Positions 9,462-19,300 of a DNA stretch of 64,000 bases are shown here, in pieces. Below the pieces are notes generated by a model. That model did no database searches and was not told the origin of the DNA. It saw only the letters and a list, made by a program, of their open reading frames with translations. How positions within the stretch are numbered: position 1 is the first letter of the stretch; the number at the start of each line of letters is the position of its first letter. This stretch comes from Tamlana crocina (GTDB lineage: Bacteria > Bacteroidota > Bacteroidia > Flavobacteriales > Flavobacteriaceae), in the NCBI GenBank assembly GCA_040429635.1, contig CP158972.1, positions 3,293,501 through 3,357,500 on the forward strand, given 5' to 3'. The position numbers and the translations under genes were made by a program.

Positions 9462-9494
9462 AAAAAAGGTAGAGGTTTTCCCCCTACCTTTTTT
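9462..9494. terminator. Bidirectional hairpin terminator between convergent genes
   Basis: A 14-bp stem (A6-GGTAG, one A/C mismatch, GG) pairs with CCCCTACC-T6 around a 5-base loop. It has T-runs in both directions and lies between the plus-strand G8 gene and the minus-strand sulfatase, whose transcripts converge here. Confidence 0.8.
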
Positions 9495-9671
9495 GTGTTC
9501 GTATATTTTACAAAACAGCTTCTATACTATACTTAAAAAACTTCTTTCTTTTTACTTTAAATCCATATATTGTTTTAGAGGTGTTTCTCCTATTTTTCAA
9601 TAAACGTATCCCAGAAAACCTCTTTAAAGCTAATGCCTCTTTTTGCTTAAAGCAGTAAAAATCAAGTTAAA

Positions 9672-11318
9672 CTAATCAATTGCATATTTACCTTTAAGCC
9701 GCTCTGGCATGGCTGAAGGGATATATTGTTCGCCAGAACCTCGGTCGCCCTGTGCTTTATAATGTGGACTTGTGCTAGTGCTTTCTGCTTGGTAGTTTGC
9801 ATTACCACTTTCGGTTTTCCACCAATTTAGCCATAGGCCCTCCAATTCTGCGACCTTGTTTTTATGCTTTTCGGCTATATTATTGGTTTCAAAAGGATCT
9901 TTTTCAATATTGTACAACTCCCAACCATTTCCGTCTACTTCTACCAACGTCCATTTGGCCGTTCTAACCGCCCTGTTATCCATAAATTGAAAAAACATTG
10001 GCGCGTGTCGTTGCCACGCCTGCTCTTTCAATAGAGGAATAAAGGATTGGCCTGCTAAATTTTGGTTTCTAGATACTGGTCTATTCTGAGCCAACTCCAT
10101 AAAACTAGGCATAAAATCCACAAGGTTTAATTGTTCGGTTTTTATACTGTTTGGTTTTGCTATGCCATTGGGCCACCTAACGATAGCTCCTGTTTTTACA
10201 CCACCAGCATGCTGGCTGATTTTATAAAGTCTTAAAGGACTCACACTAGCATAGGCCCAACCCGTACCCAACTGATAATTAGACCCCTCATCACCTGGCA
10301 AAAGCCCTCTTTTAAGCAATACCGAATCCATTACAGAAAAGGAGTCTGTGCCGTTATCGCTTAAAAATACTATGAGCGTATTGTCATCTTGGCCTGTCGC
10401 TTTTAAGGCATCCATCAACTTGCCAATACCAACATCCATGCGCTCTACCATAGCAGCGTAAACAGACATGCGTAAATCTTCTAAATCTTTTTGAGCCGCT
10501 GTTAAACTGTCCCACTTAGGCAAATTCATTGGGTATTCTGGTAAAGGTACATTGCCCTTAATAATTCCAATTTGTTTCTGTTTTTTTATTCTAAGCTCTC
10601 TAATGGATTGCCACCCTTTTATATAGGAGCCTCTATATTTTATAATGTCTTCTTTGGAAGCCTGCAAAGGGTTATGTGGCGATTGGTAACTTAAATAAAG
10701 AAAAAAAGGCTGCTGGTTAGGCTCTGTACTCGATTTTACAAATTGAACGGCGTGCTCCGAAAAGGCATCTGTTGAATAATAGTCATCACCAAAATCTTCA
10801 AATTTTTTATCGTTAACCCTATAATCTTTTCCACCTCTAGTATAACTGGAAAAACCGCCTAAAAACCCAAAAAAGTAATCGAAGCCTTTGTTGTTTGGTT
10901 TCCCATCTAAATGCCATTTTCCAACTAAACCTGTTCTGTATCCCACTTTTTTTAGCTTTTCGGCTATATTCTCTCCGTTTTGGGCACCATAACCTGCTCT
11001 TGGCCACCATGTACCAGTAATTAAAGCACTACGGGATATAACACACATACCGGCATTGTACATATTAGGAAAGCGAATACCTTCTTCCGCCATTTTATCT
11101 AATGTGGGGGTATGAATCTCACCACCGTAACAGCCTAAATCACTATATCCCAAGTCATCAGCCATGATAACAATTATATTGGGCTGTGTATTTTCTGAAT
11201 TATTTTGGGAAACACAGTTGGTAAATGAAACAAAAACACCTGCACACATTAGTACGTGCCTAATTATTGATCTAGTATTTTTTATTCGGTGCACAGCAAA
11301 ACAAAAGTAATTTCTCAT
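9672..11318 (-). CDS. S1-family sulfatase, lipoprotein, with noncanonical C-V-I-S-R active-site motif
   Basis: The 548-residue protein is a probable lipoprotein (F-T-N-C, Cys35) with the alkaline-phosphatase-like sulfatase fold. It has the metal motif I-M-A-D-D-L-G-Y (Asp54, Asp55), G-K-W-H-L (Lys134, His136) and a later S-D-N-G metal motif. The formylglycine motif reads M-C-V-I-S-R-S-A-L-I-T-G (Cys92 to Gly102). The Cys and Arg are kept but the usual proline at position +2 is isoleucine, which the DNA at 11031-11045 supports. Formylglycine maturation normally expects C-x-P-x-R (or C/S-x-A/P-x-R for the anaerobic enzyme), so activation may be altered. It lies 3 bases after the other sulfatase and shares its operon. 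It would remove sulfate esters from the glycan if active. Confidence 0.9.
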   Translation of the reverse strand: MRNYFCFAVHRIKNTRSIIRHVLMCAGVFVSFTNCVSQNNSENTQPNIIVIMADDLGYSDLGCYGGEIHTPTLDKMAEEGIRFPNMYNAGMCVISRSALITGTWWPRAGYGAQNGENIAEKLKKVGYRTGLVGKWHLDGKPNNKGFDYFFGFLGGFSSYTRGGKDYRVNDKKFEDFGDDYYSTDAFSEHAVQFVKSSTEPNQQPFFLYLSYQSPHNPLQASKEDIIKYRGSYIKGWQSIRELRIKKQKQIGIIKGNVPLPEYPMNLPKWDSLTAAQKDLEDLRMSVYAAMVERMDVGIGKLMDALKATGQDDNTLIVFLSDNGTDSFSVMDSVLLKRGLLPGDEGSNYQLGTGWAYASVSPLRLYKISQHAGGVKTGAIVRWPNGIAKPNSIKTEQLNLVDFMPSFMELAQNRPVSRNQNLAGQSFIPLLKEQAWQRHAPMFFQFMDNRAVRTAKWTLVEVDGNGWELYNIEKDPFETNNIAEKHKNKVAELEGLWLNWWKTESGNANYQAESTSTSPHYKAQGDRGSGEQYIPSAMPERLKGKYAID

Positions 11319-11321
11319 AAT

Positions 11322-13028
11322 CTATGTTTGGGGTTTATATGATGAAAACATATCGACAAACGGAGTATCTCTAACTTCTTTTTTAGAGTTGTAATTTTTG
11401 TTTATTGATGGCCAATAACGTCCATCTATGTTTTCCTTTAACCAACCCATTAATTTTAAGAACATACTGTCCTTAAGTTTAGGTTCTGAATGTATAAGAT
11501 TGTTTTTTTCATAAGGGTCTTCCTCTATGTTGTATAGATACAAACGTCCGTACCAATCGTAAATCAATTTATAATCGCCTTCACGAATCGCAGAATGAGG
11601 CGTTAGCGCATAAGGCTCAAAAGGGGAGTTATAGATTACATTGAAAGGATAGTGCCAATAATGCGTAGTTTTGGTATAATTTCCTTTGTCATTCTTTAAA
11701 TCTGAAAGTAGCGGAATGATACTTTCGCCATCCAATTGGTGTTTTTCAACTACTCTTTTTGAATTATACCCAGCGGCATCCAAAAGGGAAGGATAAATAT
11801 CTGTACAGTCCACAGGAACATCAACCCATTTACCCTCTTGTACCTTTCCTTTCCATTTGAAAATTAGGGGAACCCGTATTCCGCCTTCGGTTAAACAGGC
11901 CTTTCCCCCCAAGAAAGGATGGTTATTTGTTCCTTTGTCATTTGGTGTTAATTTAGCATCGATACCACCGTTATCGGACATAAAAACAACGAGTGTATTC
12001 TCTTCTAAATGTAATGCTTCAAGCTTATCTAAAATAGCGCCTACAGATTGGTCGAGGCTTTTTACCATGGCCGCATAAACCGGGTCCTTGTGCCCGTTCC
12101 ATCCTTTAGTTTTCTTCTTTTTAAAATGGGCCATTTCATCTTCTTTTGCTTGGTAAGGTGTATGTATGGCAAAATGCGAAAAATATAGAAAGAAAGGTTT
12201 TTCCTTTATCTTGGCTCTTTCCTCTATAAACTGTAGTGCCTGCACGGTTAAATCATCGGTTAAATAGTTTTCTCCTGTTATTCTCCCTGCTCCTCCTATT
12301 TCTAAATCTTTAGGGGCTACTTTTGGAAACATATCATTACTTTTATTGTTCCAAATACCTCTCCAATTAAAGTAAGTAGAACCTCCTGCATCAAACCAGG
12401 CTAGGGGCTCAAACCCTTGGTCTTTTGGCTGGTAACCTTTGGCCCCGAAACCTCCAAGGTGCCATTTCCCGATGAAAGCCGAATGGTAATCCTTTAAAGC
12501 TTCTGCAATTGAAAGTTCGTCTTTACCGCCATCAATTTTACTGCCTGTAGGAACGGCTGAATTGGAAATACCGTTAACGAGCGCTTGTTCTATTTTAATG
12601 GGGTCTTTATGTTCTAAAACGTCATGAACATAAAAGCCTTCTGGAACTTCTAAATTTTGGTTGTAGTATGTATTTCTGGGAGGCATAGCCGTTGTAAACC
12701 CAATTTTTCCAGCGTATTTGCCTGTTAAGATACTAGCCCGTGTAGGTGAGCACAATTGATTTGCATAAGCCTGCGAAAAAGATGTTCCTTGGCTAACCAA
12801 TTTGTCGATATTAGGGGTTTCATAAAACATTTCTGAGGAGGTTGCTCCAGAAAATTTTGATGCATACGCTTGACTATCCATAATCCCGTAATCATCGGCC
12901 AATATAAAAATAATGTTGGGGCGCGATTGCTCTTGTACTTTACCAATACTTTTTTTATCGGTTTTAGATTGACAAGCAACTAAAATCAACACCGCTAGGC
13001 CATACACAAAGGTTTTTCTTTTTTTCAT
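11322..13028 (-). CDS. S1-family sulfatase, lipoprotein, canonical C-S-P-T-R motif
   Basis: This 568-residue sulfatase has a lipoprotein signal with L-V-A-C at Cys19, a metal motif I-L-A-D-D-Y-G (Asp45, Asp46) and a canonical formylglycine motif L-C-S-P-T-R-A-S-I-L-T-G with Cys93. G-K-W-H-L-G-G and M-S-D-N-G-G complete the active site. It should hydrolyse sulfate esters on a carbohydrate at the cell surface or in the periplasm. It sits 11 bases downstream of the DUF5722 gene and 3 bases upstream of the second sulfatase, so the three form one operon. The two sulfatases are clearly different in sequence and probably target different sulfate positions. The sulfatases suggest a sulfated glycan of marine origin. 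Confidence 0.92.
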   Translation of the reverse strand: MKKRKTFVYGLAVLILVACQSKTDKKSIGKVQEQSRPNIIFILADDYGIMDSQAYASKFSGATSSEMFYETPNIDKLVSQGTSFSQAYANQLCSPTRASILTGKYAGKIGFTTAMPPRNTYYNQNLEVPEGFYVHDVLEHKDPIKIEQALVNGISNSAVPTGSKIDGGKDELSIAEALKDYHSAFIGKWHLGGFGAKGYQPKDQGFEPLAWFDAGGSTYFNWRGIWNNKSNDMFPKVAPKDLEIGGAGRITGENYLTDDLTVQALQFIEERAKIKEKPFFLYFSHFAIHTPYQAKEDEMAHFKKKKTKGWNGHKDPVYAAMVKSLDQSVGAILDKLEALHLEENTLVVFMSDNGGIDAKLTPNDKGTNNHPFLGGKACLTEGGIRVPLIFKWKGKVQEGKWVDVPVDCTDIYPSLLDAAGYNSKRVVEKHQLDGESIIPLLSDLKNDKGNYTKTTHYWHYPFNVIYNSPFEPYALTPHSAIREGDYKLIYDWYGRLYLYNIEEDPYEKNNLIHSEPKLKDSMFLKLMGWLKENIDGRYWPSINKNYNSKKEVRDTPFVDMFSSYKPQT

Positions 13029-13039
13029 GTTCTTAAATT

Positions 13040-15166
13040 TTATTTTTTGGTGCCACCAATTTTTTCATTAGTAATACTGAACCGAATTTGATTCCAGTTT
13101 TCAACACCTATCATCGTTTTATATTTATTATAAACTTCATCTTCTTTTTCTGTTCCATAGGCTTGATAAACCTTCCAAACCGGTTTTACACCTCCGGGGT
13201 TTTCTTGATCATCAGGAAAGCGCCTTAACCCAAGGCGCAACCCTCCCTCATTCCTATTGTCCTGCCAATTGTGGTATTGAAATGCATCTATACCGTCTAA
13301 TTTTTTTATCTTCTTCATGGCATAGGCCATTCCGGCGGCTTGCTCATTCAAATCTTGTTCGCTGTACGATGGTGAGTTGGTACCGTTTTCAGACAGGTAA
13401 ACCAGTCGTTTCACTTTTCCTTTATACAATACGCTGGGCTGTTTTACCCAGGCATCTAAAACTTCTATATTTTTAAAGGTAATTAGTGGGGTATCATAAT
13501 CGAAGCTTACCTTCTCATCCAACCATGTTTTTGGTTCTCGCAAAGATTCTGGATAAGGGTGGTGCGCAATGCCCCACTCAAAATCCCCTTCTTTTTCTGA
13601 AAAGAGAAGAAGTTGCTCAAGTAATGCTTTAGAATGATAAAACTGCGAATTGGAAGTCCAGTTCCAATAATGGGTCAAAGAGATAAAGACTTTTGAATTT
13701 GGATTATACTTTCTGGCAATGTTATAAGACAAACGCATCGATTTATGGTAGAGACTCATGAAAACCAAAGCCGTTTTTTCGCCGGCATTGGTCCAAACCC
13801 AACCGGCATCAACTTCATTATGAATTATCCAATGGTGAATTCGTCCATATTTTTTATCGAGTCTGGTATATCGTTTTGCCAAAAAATCGAGTATTGCAGA
13901 ATAATACTGAATGCCTTCCGGTGAGGTTACATTTGGCATGGCATATATGCCTGCTGGATCTGTGTCGGGGTGTTGAAGAATGTTACCAATAACTTTATCT
14001 GGAGACTGAGATGCTTTTGCTACCAGTAAAATAGCTGAAACTTCAATATTTCTTTTTGAAGTAGAGCGCAAGGTTTTATCGTACTTTTCTATTTCCTTTT
14101 TATTAATATAATAGGTTTTCCCTAAATAGCTATGAGATATATTATCTATTGAAGGTGCAGACCTAAACAATCCATTAATTAAAATATTTACGGTTGCACT
14201 GGCAATGCCCAAACTATCTAAATCTGAAATTGGTGCCTCTCTATTAGCACTATACCCGCCAAGTCCTTTTTTAGATGCCAGCTTCGGAAACTCGTAATTA
14301 TATTTTGGCACTACCGAATCGCTATAACGGGCATGGGAAACACCTTTGAAACCATTAGCTTGTTTTTCTACTATCATCCATTTTGAAAGCAGGCGATCTT
14401 GTTGGAATCCATGACGCTGAACATAACGATCAAGATTCATTGTAAAATTTTCATCGTTACCTCTTATTGCTATTAAATTTTTAAATTGCTTTAGTTCAGT
14501 GCCGTTTAGATATATCGGGATTTCGGCTAGGTATAAATTACTATTTCTTGAAACAGTTCCACTTATCGTAATCTTATCATCCGTTACCAAAACATTGGAA
14601 ACCCTATTACTATAATTTTTATTTAAGTAAGCCTGTAAATTCTTTTCAAGAATGAGTTCCTGTTGTTTTTTCTTTTTTTTATTTACCTGGATTTCCAATT
14701 CTCTTTTTGTCATTTCCCTCAGCAGAATATTCTTTATCTGAAGATTTACCCCTGGCTTCGTTCCAAAATCTAACCGCAGAAATTGACCAGTTTTACCCCA
14801 GTTTTCTGTATATTCGCTAAGGTCTATCCTAAAGTCAACCCAACCCTCGGTACTGCCAACATCACCTACCATAACGCTCTTAATTTGCTTTCCTAAAGGG
14901 TAAAAATAAACCTGTATGTGGTCTAACCCAGAGGGACAGAAATAGCTAAAGGACAATTGATTTTTCTTACCGTTTAAATCTTCTTTCAAGGGCTTTAAAA
15001 AAACATATGGATCGGTTCCTTTCGTTCTAATGGCATACCCTCTGCTTTCTAGATTTTGAATTTCAACTTCATTACCGTTTCTGGCATCAATATCCAAAAG
15101 TGTTACATTTTTTTGAGAAAAAACTGACGCTGAAAATAACAAAAAAAAGAAAGTATATTTGAACAT
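13040..15166 (-). CDS. DUF5722 family putative glycoside hydrolase with TIM-barrel-like catalytic acids
   Basis: This 708-residue protein has a signal peptide (about 1-17), an N-terminal beta-sandwich that looks like a carbohydrate-binding domain (about 20-150), a lysine-rich linker (about 155-180) and a large C-terminal domain (about 250-690). The latter has features of a clan-A-like (beta/alpha)8 glycosidase: W-I-I-H-N-E-V-D-A-G-W with Asn450-Glu451 as a candidate acid/base, and Y-L-S-E-N-G with Glu593 as a candidate nucleophile. The pattern matches the DUF5722 family as I remember it; I know of no firmly assigned activity. It is the first gene of an operon with two sulfatases, so a sulfated glycan is the likely substrate. 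Confidence 0.75.
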   Translation of the reverse strand: MFKYTFFFLLFSASVFSQKNVTLLDIDARNGNEVEIQNLESRGYAIRTKGTDPYVFLKPLKEDLNGKKNQLSFSYFCPSGLDHIQVYFYPLGKQIKSVMVGDVGSTEGWVDFRIDLSEYTENWGKTGQFLRLDFGTKPGVNLQIKNILLREMTKRELEIQVNKKKKKQQELILEKNLQAYLNKNYSNRVSNVLVTDDKITISGTVSRNSNLYLAEIPIYLNGTELKQFKNLIAIRGNDENFTMNLDRYVQRHGFQQDRLLSKWMIVEKQANGFKGVSHARYSDSVVPKYNYEFPKLASKKGLGGYSANREAPISDLDSLGIASATVNILINGLFRSAPSIDNISHSYLGKTYYINKKEIEKYDKTLRSTSKRNIEVSAILLVAKASQSPDKVIGNILQHPDTDPAGIYAMPNVTSPEGIQYYSAILDFLAKRYTRLDKKYGRIHHWIIHNEVDAGWVWTNAGEKTALVFMSLYHKSMRLSYNIARKYNPNSKVFISLTHYWNWTSNSQFYHSKALLEQLLLFSEKEGDFEWGIAHHPYPESLREPKTWLDEKVSFDYDTPLITFKNIEVLDAWVKQPSVLYKGKVKRLVYLSENGTNSPSYSEQDLNEQAAGMAYAMKKIKKLDGIDAFQYHNWQDNRNEGGLRLGLRRFPDDQENPGGVKPVWKVYQAYGTEKEDEVYNKYKTMIGVENWNQIRFSITNEKIGGTKK

Positions 15167-15499
15167 AAATTATTTAGGCTTTCAAAGAATTGTAAATCTA
15201 CGCTGTATTACCCAAAAAACTATCCTGTAGAATGAGGTAGTGTTAAAGTTTTTCATAGACTTTTTGTTGCAAGTCAGATGGTAAAGTCCTCACAGATTAG
15301 TAGGCCTTTTTGTTGAAAATAAATACTTTTATTTGATATTAAACAAAACACCTAAAACAAAAAAAACTGATAATCAAAAGATTAACAGTTTTTGTTTTTT
15401 CCTATTATTAGGTTCGATGGGGTAACACTATGTTCCTAATTCCGCTCTACTTTTTTTTAATACAATAGTATAAAGCGATTTTTTTAAATTGACGAAAAC
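15167..15499. other. Intergenic region between the GntR/UTRA gene and the DUF5722 operon
   Basis: A 333-base region with a hairpin terminator for the upstream gntR gene at 15361-15393. It should also contain the promoter of the DUF5722-sulfatase operon, but I find no clear TAnnTTTG box. Nothing else is recognisable. Confidence 0.5.
15361..15393 (-). terminator. Hairpin terminator downstream of the GntR/UTRA regulator
   Basis: The plus strand reads A6-CTGATAATC, loop AAAA, GATTAACAG-T5. This is a stem of about 14 bp with one A/A mismatch and U-runs on both sides. It lies about 107 bases after the gntR stop codon and separates that gene from the sulfatase operon. Confidence 0.7.
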
Positions 15500-16237
15500 C
15501 TAAAGTTCTCTTTTAATATCTATATCATAGGTAAAATAATCTGTATGATAATATACTTTATTGAATTCTACAGGCCGCTCTCCAACATCCAAGACCAATC
15601 GCTCACGCTCTAAAACCGCATGATTATCATAAATACCTAATGCATTGGAAATTTTCTGATTTGCTGTTATGGCTTTTAATTTTTCTTTGGATGTAGATAC
15701 AATTATATCGTGCTCAATTTCCAACAATTCATAAAGTGGCTTTTTAAAATTTTCTTTTCCAGAAATGCCAACTCTTGGGTGAAAATAAGAAATAGAATAT
15801 AAAAATTTTCCTTTTTTAGACCCTCTAATTTTTTCCAATTTCCATAAATCTTTTTCTTCTGAAACTCCCAGAGCTTTATATACTTCTGGAGTGGCTTTGA
15901 CTAACTCAATAGACATATGATAATCTACCACTTCTATACCCTTACTCCGCATTTCGTTGGTAAAACTTATCCAGTTATCTAGGCGGGTAGATATTTTTTT
16001 TGCGACTACTTTGGTTCCTACGCCTTTTTTACGCTCTATCAATCCCTCGAACACCAACTGGTTAATTGCCTGCCTAATGGTGTTTCTTGAAACCCCTAAT
16101 TTTTTCGATAACGCTACTTCTTTAGGCAAAAGTTTATCCCCTTTTATATATTCTTCTTCTTGTATTAAACCCCTTAAATAATTTTCAATTTGCACATACA
16201 AGGGTATTGGGCTCGATTGATTGAGTTTAAAGTCCAT
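15500..16237 (-). CDS. GntR-family (HutC/UTRA) transcriptional regulator
   Basis: The 245-residue protein opens with P-I-P-L-Y-V-Q-I-E-N-Y-L-R-G-L-I, then L-L-P-K-E-V-A-L-S-K-K-L-G-V-S-R-N-T-I-R-Q-A and the wing G-V-G-T, a classic GntR winged helix (about 10-75). Residues about 95-240 form a UTRA ligand domain, as in HutC, NagR and related sugar-phosphate or amino-acid sensing repressors. It lies downstream of the four-gene GH92/isomerase cluster in the same direction. A HutC-like palindrome occurs in the promoter of the GH92 gene at 24132 and again upstream of the MFS gene at 56388. The ligand may be a mannose-derived sugar phosphate, which is inference. Confidence 0.9.
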   Translation of the reverse strand: MDFKLNQSSPIPLYVQIENYLRGLIQEEEYIKGDKLLPKEVALSKKLGVSRNTIRQAINQLVFEGLIERKKGVGTKVVAKKISTRLDNWISFTNEMRSKGIEVVDYHMSIELVKATPEVYKALGVSEEKDLWKLEKIRGSKKGKFLYSISYFHPRVGISGKENFKKPLYELLEIEHDIIVSTSKEKLKAITANQKISNALGIYDNHAVLERERLVLDVGERPVEFNKVYYHTDYFTYDIDIKREL

Positions 16238-16328
16238 AGATTACATTTTATTATTACCAAATATATAACAAAAAATCTGCCCAAAATGGAATACATAAAT
16301 TGTGATTAGAATTTGCTCTATTGGTTAG

Positions 16329-19300
16329 TTAGTGCTCATTGGGTAATGACGGCATTTTAAAAATGCCCCAATCTTTATTTGGTTTATCTCCCATTTCCAA
16401 TTCTAATTTCCCGCCTTTCAGTAATTCACTTGCCGGAAACCAAAAGTTATTAAGTGCTCTCCCGTTTAGGGTTGCTTTTTGTACGTATTTGTTATTGAAT
16501 GATGCATTCTTCGCTTCAATTACAAAAGATTCTCCCCGTCCATTATAAGCATCTAAGTGTATTTCTGTTTTTTTGAAAATTGGGCTGCCTATTTCATAAA
16601 TAGGATCTACACGAACTCCTCCATCGGTTTGAAAAAGACCTAAAGACGCCATGATAAACCATGCACTCATTTGCCCCTGATCTTCATCGCCTAAATAAGC
16701 GTTAGACACTCCAAAACCGTAATACCTATTAATAATATCTCTGCTCCATTTTTGCGTTAACCAAGGTTTTTTAACCCAATTAAACAGGAATGAAAAATGC
16801 ATAGATTGTTGATTTCCTTGAGTGACCGGAAAATCCCAATACAGTTCGTTAGGGGCATTATACCGCCAAGGGCTGCTAGTATTAAAACCATCATCCAAAC
16901 GTTTTGCTAATTCTTCCTCACCAACAATAGCCGCCAATGCAGGAATATCTTGTGGAACAAAAAAGGTTAACTGCCACGCATTCCCTTCAACAAACTGAAA
17001 ATTGCCTGCCGTTTTAATAGGATCGAAATCTGGAAACCATTCGCCATTGGAATGCCTTAAATGCGCATATCCGGTATTTGGGTTAATGGCATTTTTCCAC
17101 CAATACCCGCGATTTATAAACTCATTATATGCTTTCTCCTTTCCTAAGGATTTTGCCAATTGAGACACTGCAAAATCATCAAATGAGTATTCAAGGGTGT
17201 TTGAAAACCGCCCTTTATTGTATGGAACATAGCTGTATTTAAGGTAAGGCTCTAAATCTCTATTGCCTGCGTATCCATTACCAACCTTTTGTCCTTTTGT
17301 TGTTTGCATTTTATAAACAGCCTCAAAAGCTTTTTCTGCATCTATATTGCCAACACCCATTTGGTAAGCACCTACTATAAGCGGAATTTCGTGTTCTGCC
17401 ACCATAACTGGAATATACTCCATTCCAGCGGGCCCTTTTGCTAACCAACCATTGGCATCGTACATGGCTAATTGTGAGTTTACCCATTTTGACGACCATT
17501 CTGGTGTTACCAAATTCCAAAATTGATTTAAGTTCCAAAACGTATTCCAAAAAGCATCACACCCTAGGGCAACTCCGTTAGGGTCTTTTATTTTTTGAAC
17601 TTGCTCTTCTGCATCCATCCAACTGCCGTCAACATCACTAAAAATGTTCCTGCTCACTAAAGCACGGTACATATTAGAATAAAATCTTGTTTTCTCTAAC
17701 CTATTATTTGAGGTTATTACAACCCTATTCAATAAATTATTCCAAGTATTTTTCTGGTGCGCTCTTACACTGTTAAAATCCCAACCAAAAGGCTTGGTTA
17801 TTTCTTCGTTTAAATTTAATTCGGCGTTATGAATACTAACATAAGATAAAGCGGTTCTGGATTGTACTACTTGGTTTTTATCAGTATTAAATTCTACAAA
17901 AGCAACAATATCTTCGGGGTTGTTTACTTTTAATTCTTGCGTATTTATTATAGTGGCATCATCTTTTCCTTCTTTATCTCCATCTACCCAAATACCAAAA
18001 TCTTTAATTGGGCTATCAAACTCCATTACAAAATGTACAGTATATTCTTGTGCAATCGCGTCCCATTCTTTTGGTTCATCTCCGTTTTCTATGTAATGTT
18101 TTCGGTAATGACCTTCACCCCAAACGGAAGGTGAAATTTGTTTGCTATAACCAACTATTTTGTAATCATTTACCTTTTTAAAATAAGCCTCTTCTATATT
18201 ATATTTATATTCTGAAGGTATTTGCAGGTCTACAAGAATTCTAGAATTTAATTTATTTTTAGGATAGGTGTACCGCTGAAAACTAGCCCTAGTTGTAGCT
18301 GTAAGTTCTGCTTTTATATTATAATCGCTTAGAAACACAGAATAATATCCCAACGGTGCTTGTTCTGTACTTTTATCAATACGTGAACGATACCCTGAAT
18401 CTGGATTATCTGGACTTCCTATTTTTGTAATTAAAGGTCCGTTTGTTGGAAAAGTACCTAAACCTGCCATGGTCCATTCATGAATATGGCTAAAAGTGCT
18501 TACGCTTTCGTATGACGGTTGGTAGCCTGCCTGCCAACCAGTACTCTGGTTGTCTGGACTTATTTTCACCATACTAAAAGGCATCCAAGGCCCCGGAGCT
18601 ATCATCCATCTAGAATGCCCTGTACCTATTTTTGTATCTACATAATCTGCGAATGTATTTAATGGTTGAGGTGTTCTTTTTATGGTACCTTGTTGAATTA
18701 TTTTACCATTTAACAAAACGGAATAATAACTGACTTTCGAAAGACTTACAGCAGGCATGGGTGCTTCATAAATATTTCTACCATGCTCTATTGTTTCTTT
18801 AAAAATGGTTTGATTATCTAATTTTACTTGCAGAAGTGGTGTTCCTGAAAGGTGCTGAACATCAATTAATAAGGGCTGAACCCTATTACTATTAACTTCC
18901 AGTTCATAATTTGCTGCTTCAACATTTCGTAAAAATGCATTTTTAGGCTTCACTAGCTCTACACGTTCAGGCCCCTCTAATCGAACTTGATCAAAAACCA
19001 ACCAACTCCCCTCTAAAGTGGTTAATTGCACCTTATTGCCCCCTAGTTTAATTAATTCATTAGGAACTGGAATGCTTAATATTTGTTCTTTAGTGCCTTT
19101 ATTAGAACCTTTTAAGGCTTCGGTATTCTGCCCTTTATCTAATTTGAATTGCCATGGCTTACCATTAATATTTACCTTGAACAATGGAGGTGTTTCAGGA
19201 TTACAGTCAAGCACGTCTACAACCAATTTCCAAACGCCTTTTTCTGGCTTTTTATTTACACCGAAAAGAATATTGATTTCATGAGGTCTTATACCGGCCA

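Noticed and set aside
9495-9671. Short minus-strand open stretch (basic, K/R-rich) after the sulfatase stop
   Set aside because: About 50 codons without an ATG, no family resemblance, AT-rich composition; probably chance.
16291-16300. Half-site ATACATAAAT upstream of the GntR/UTRA gene
   Set aside because: Only one half of the palindrome is present and the other half does not match, so autoregulation through it is not supported.
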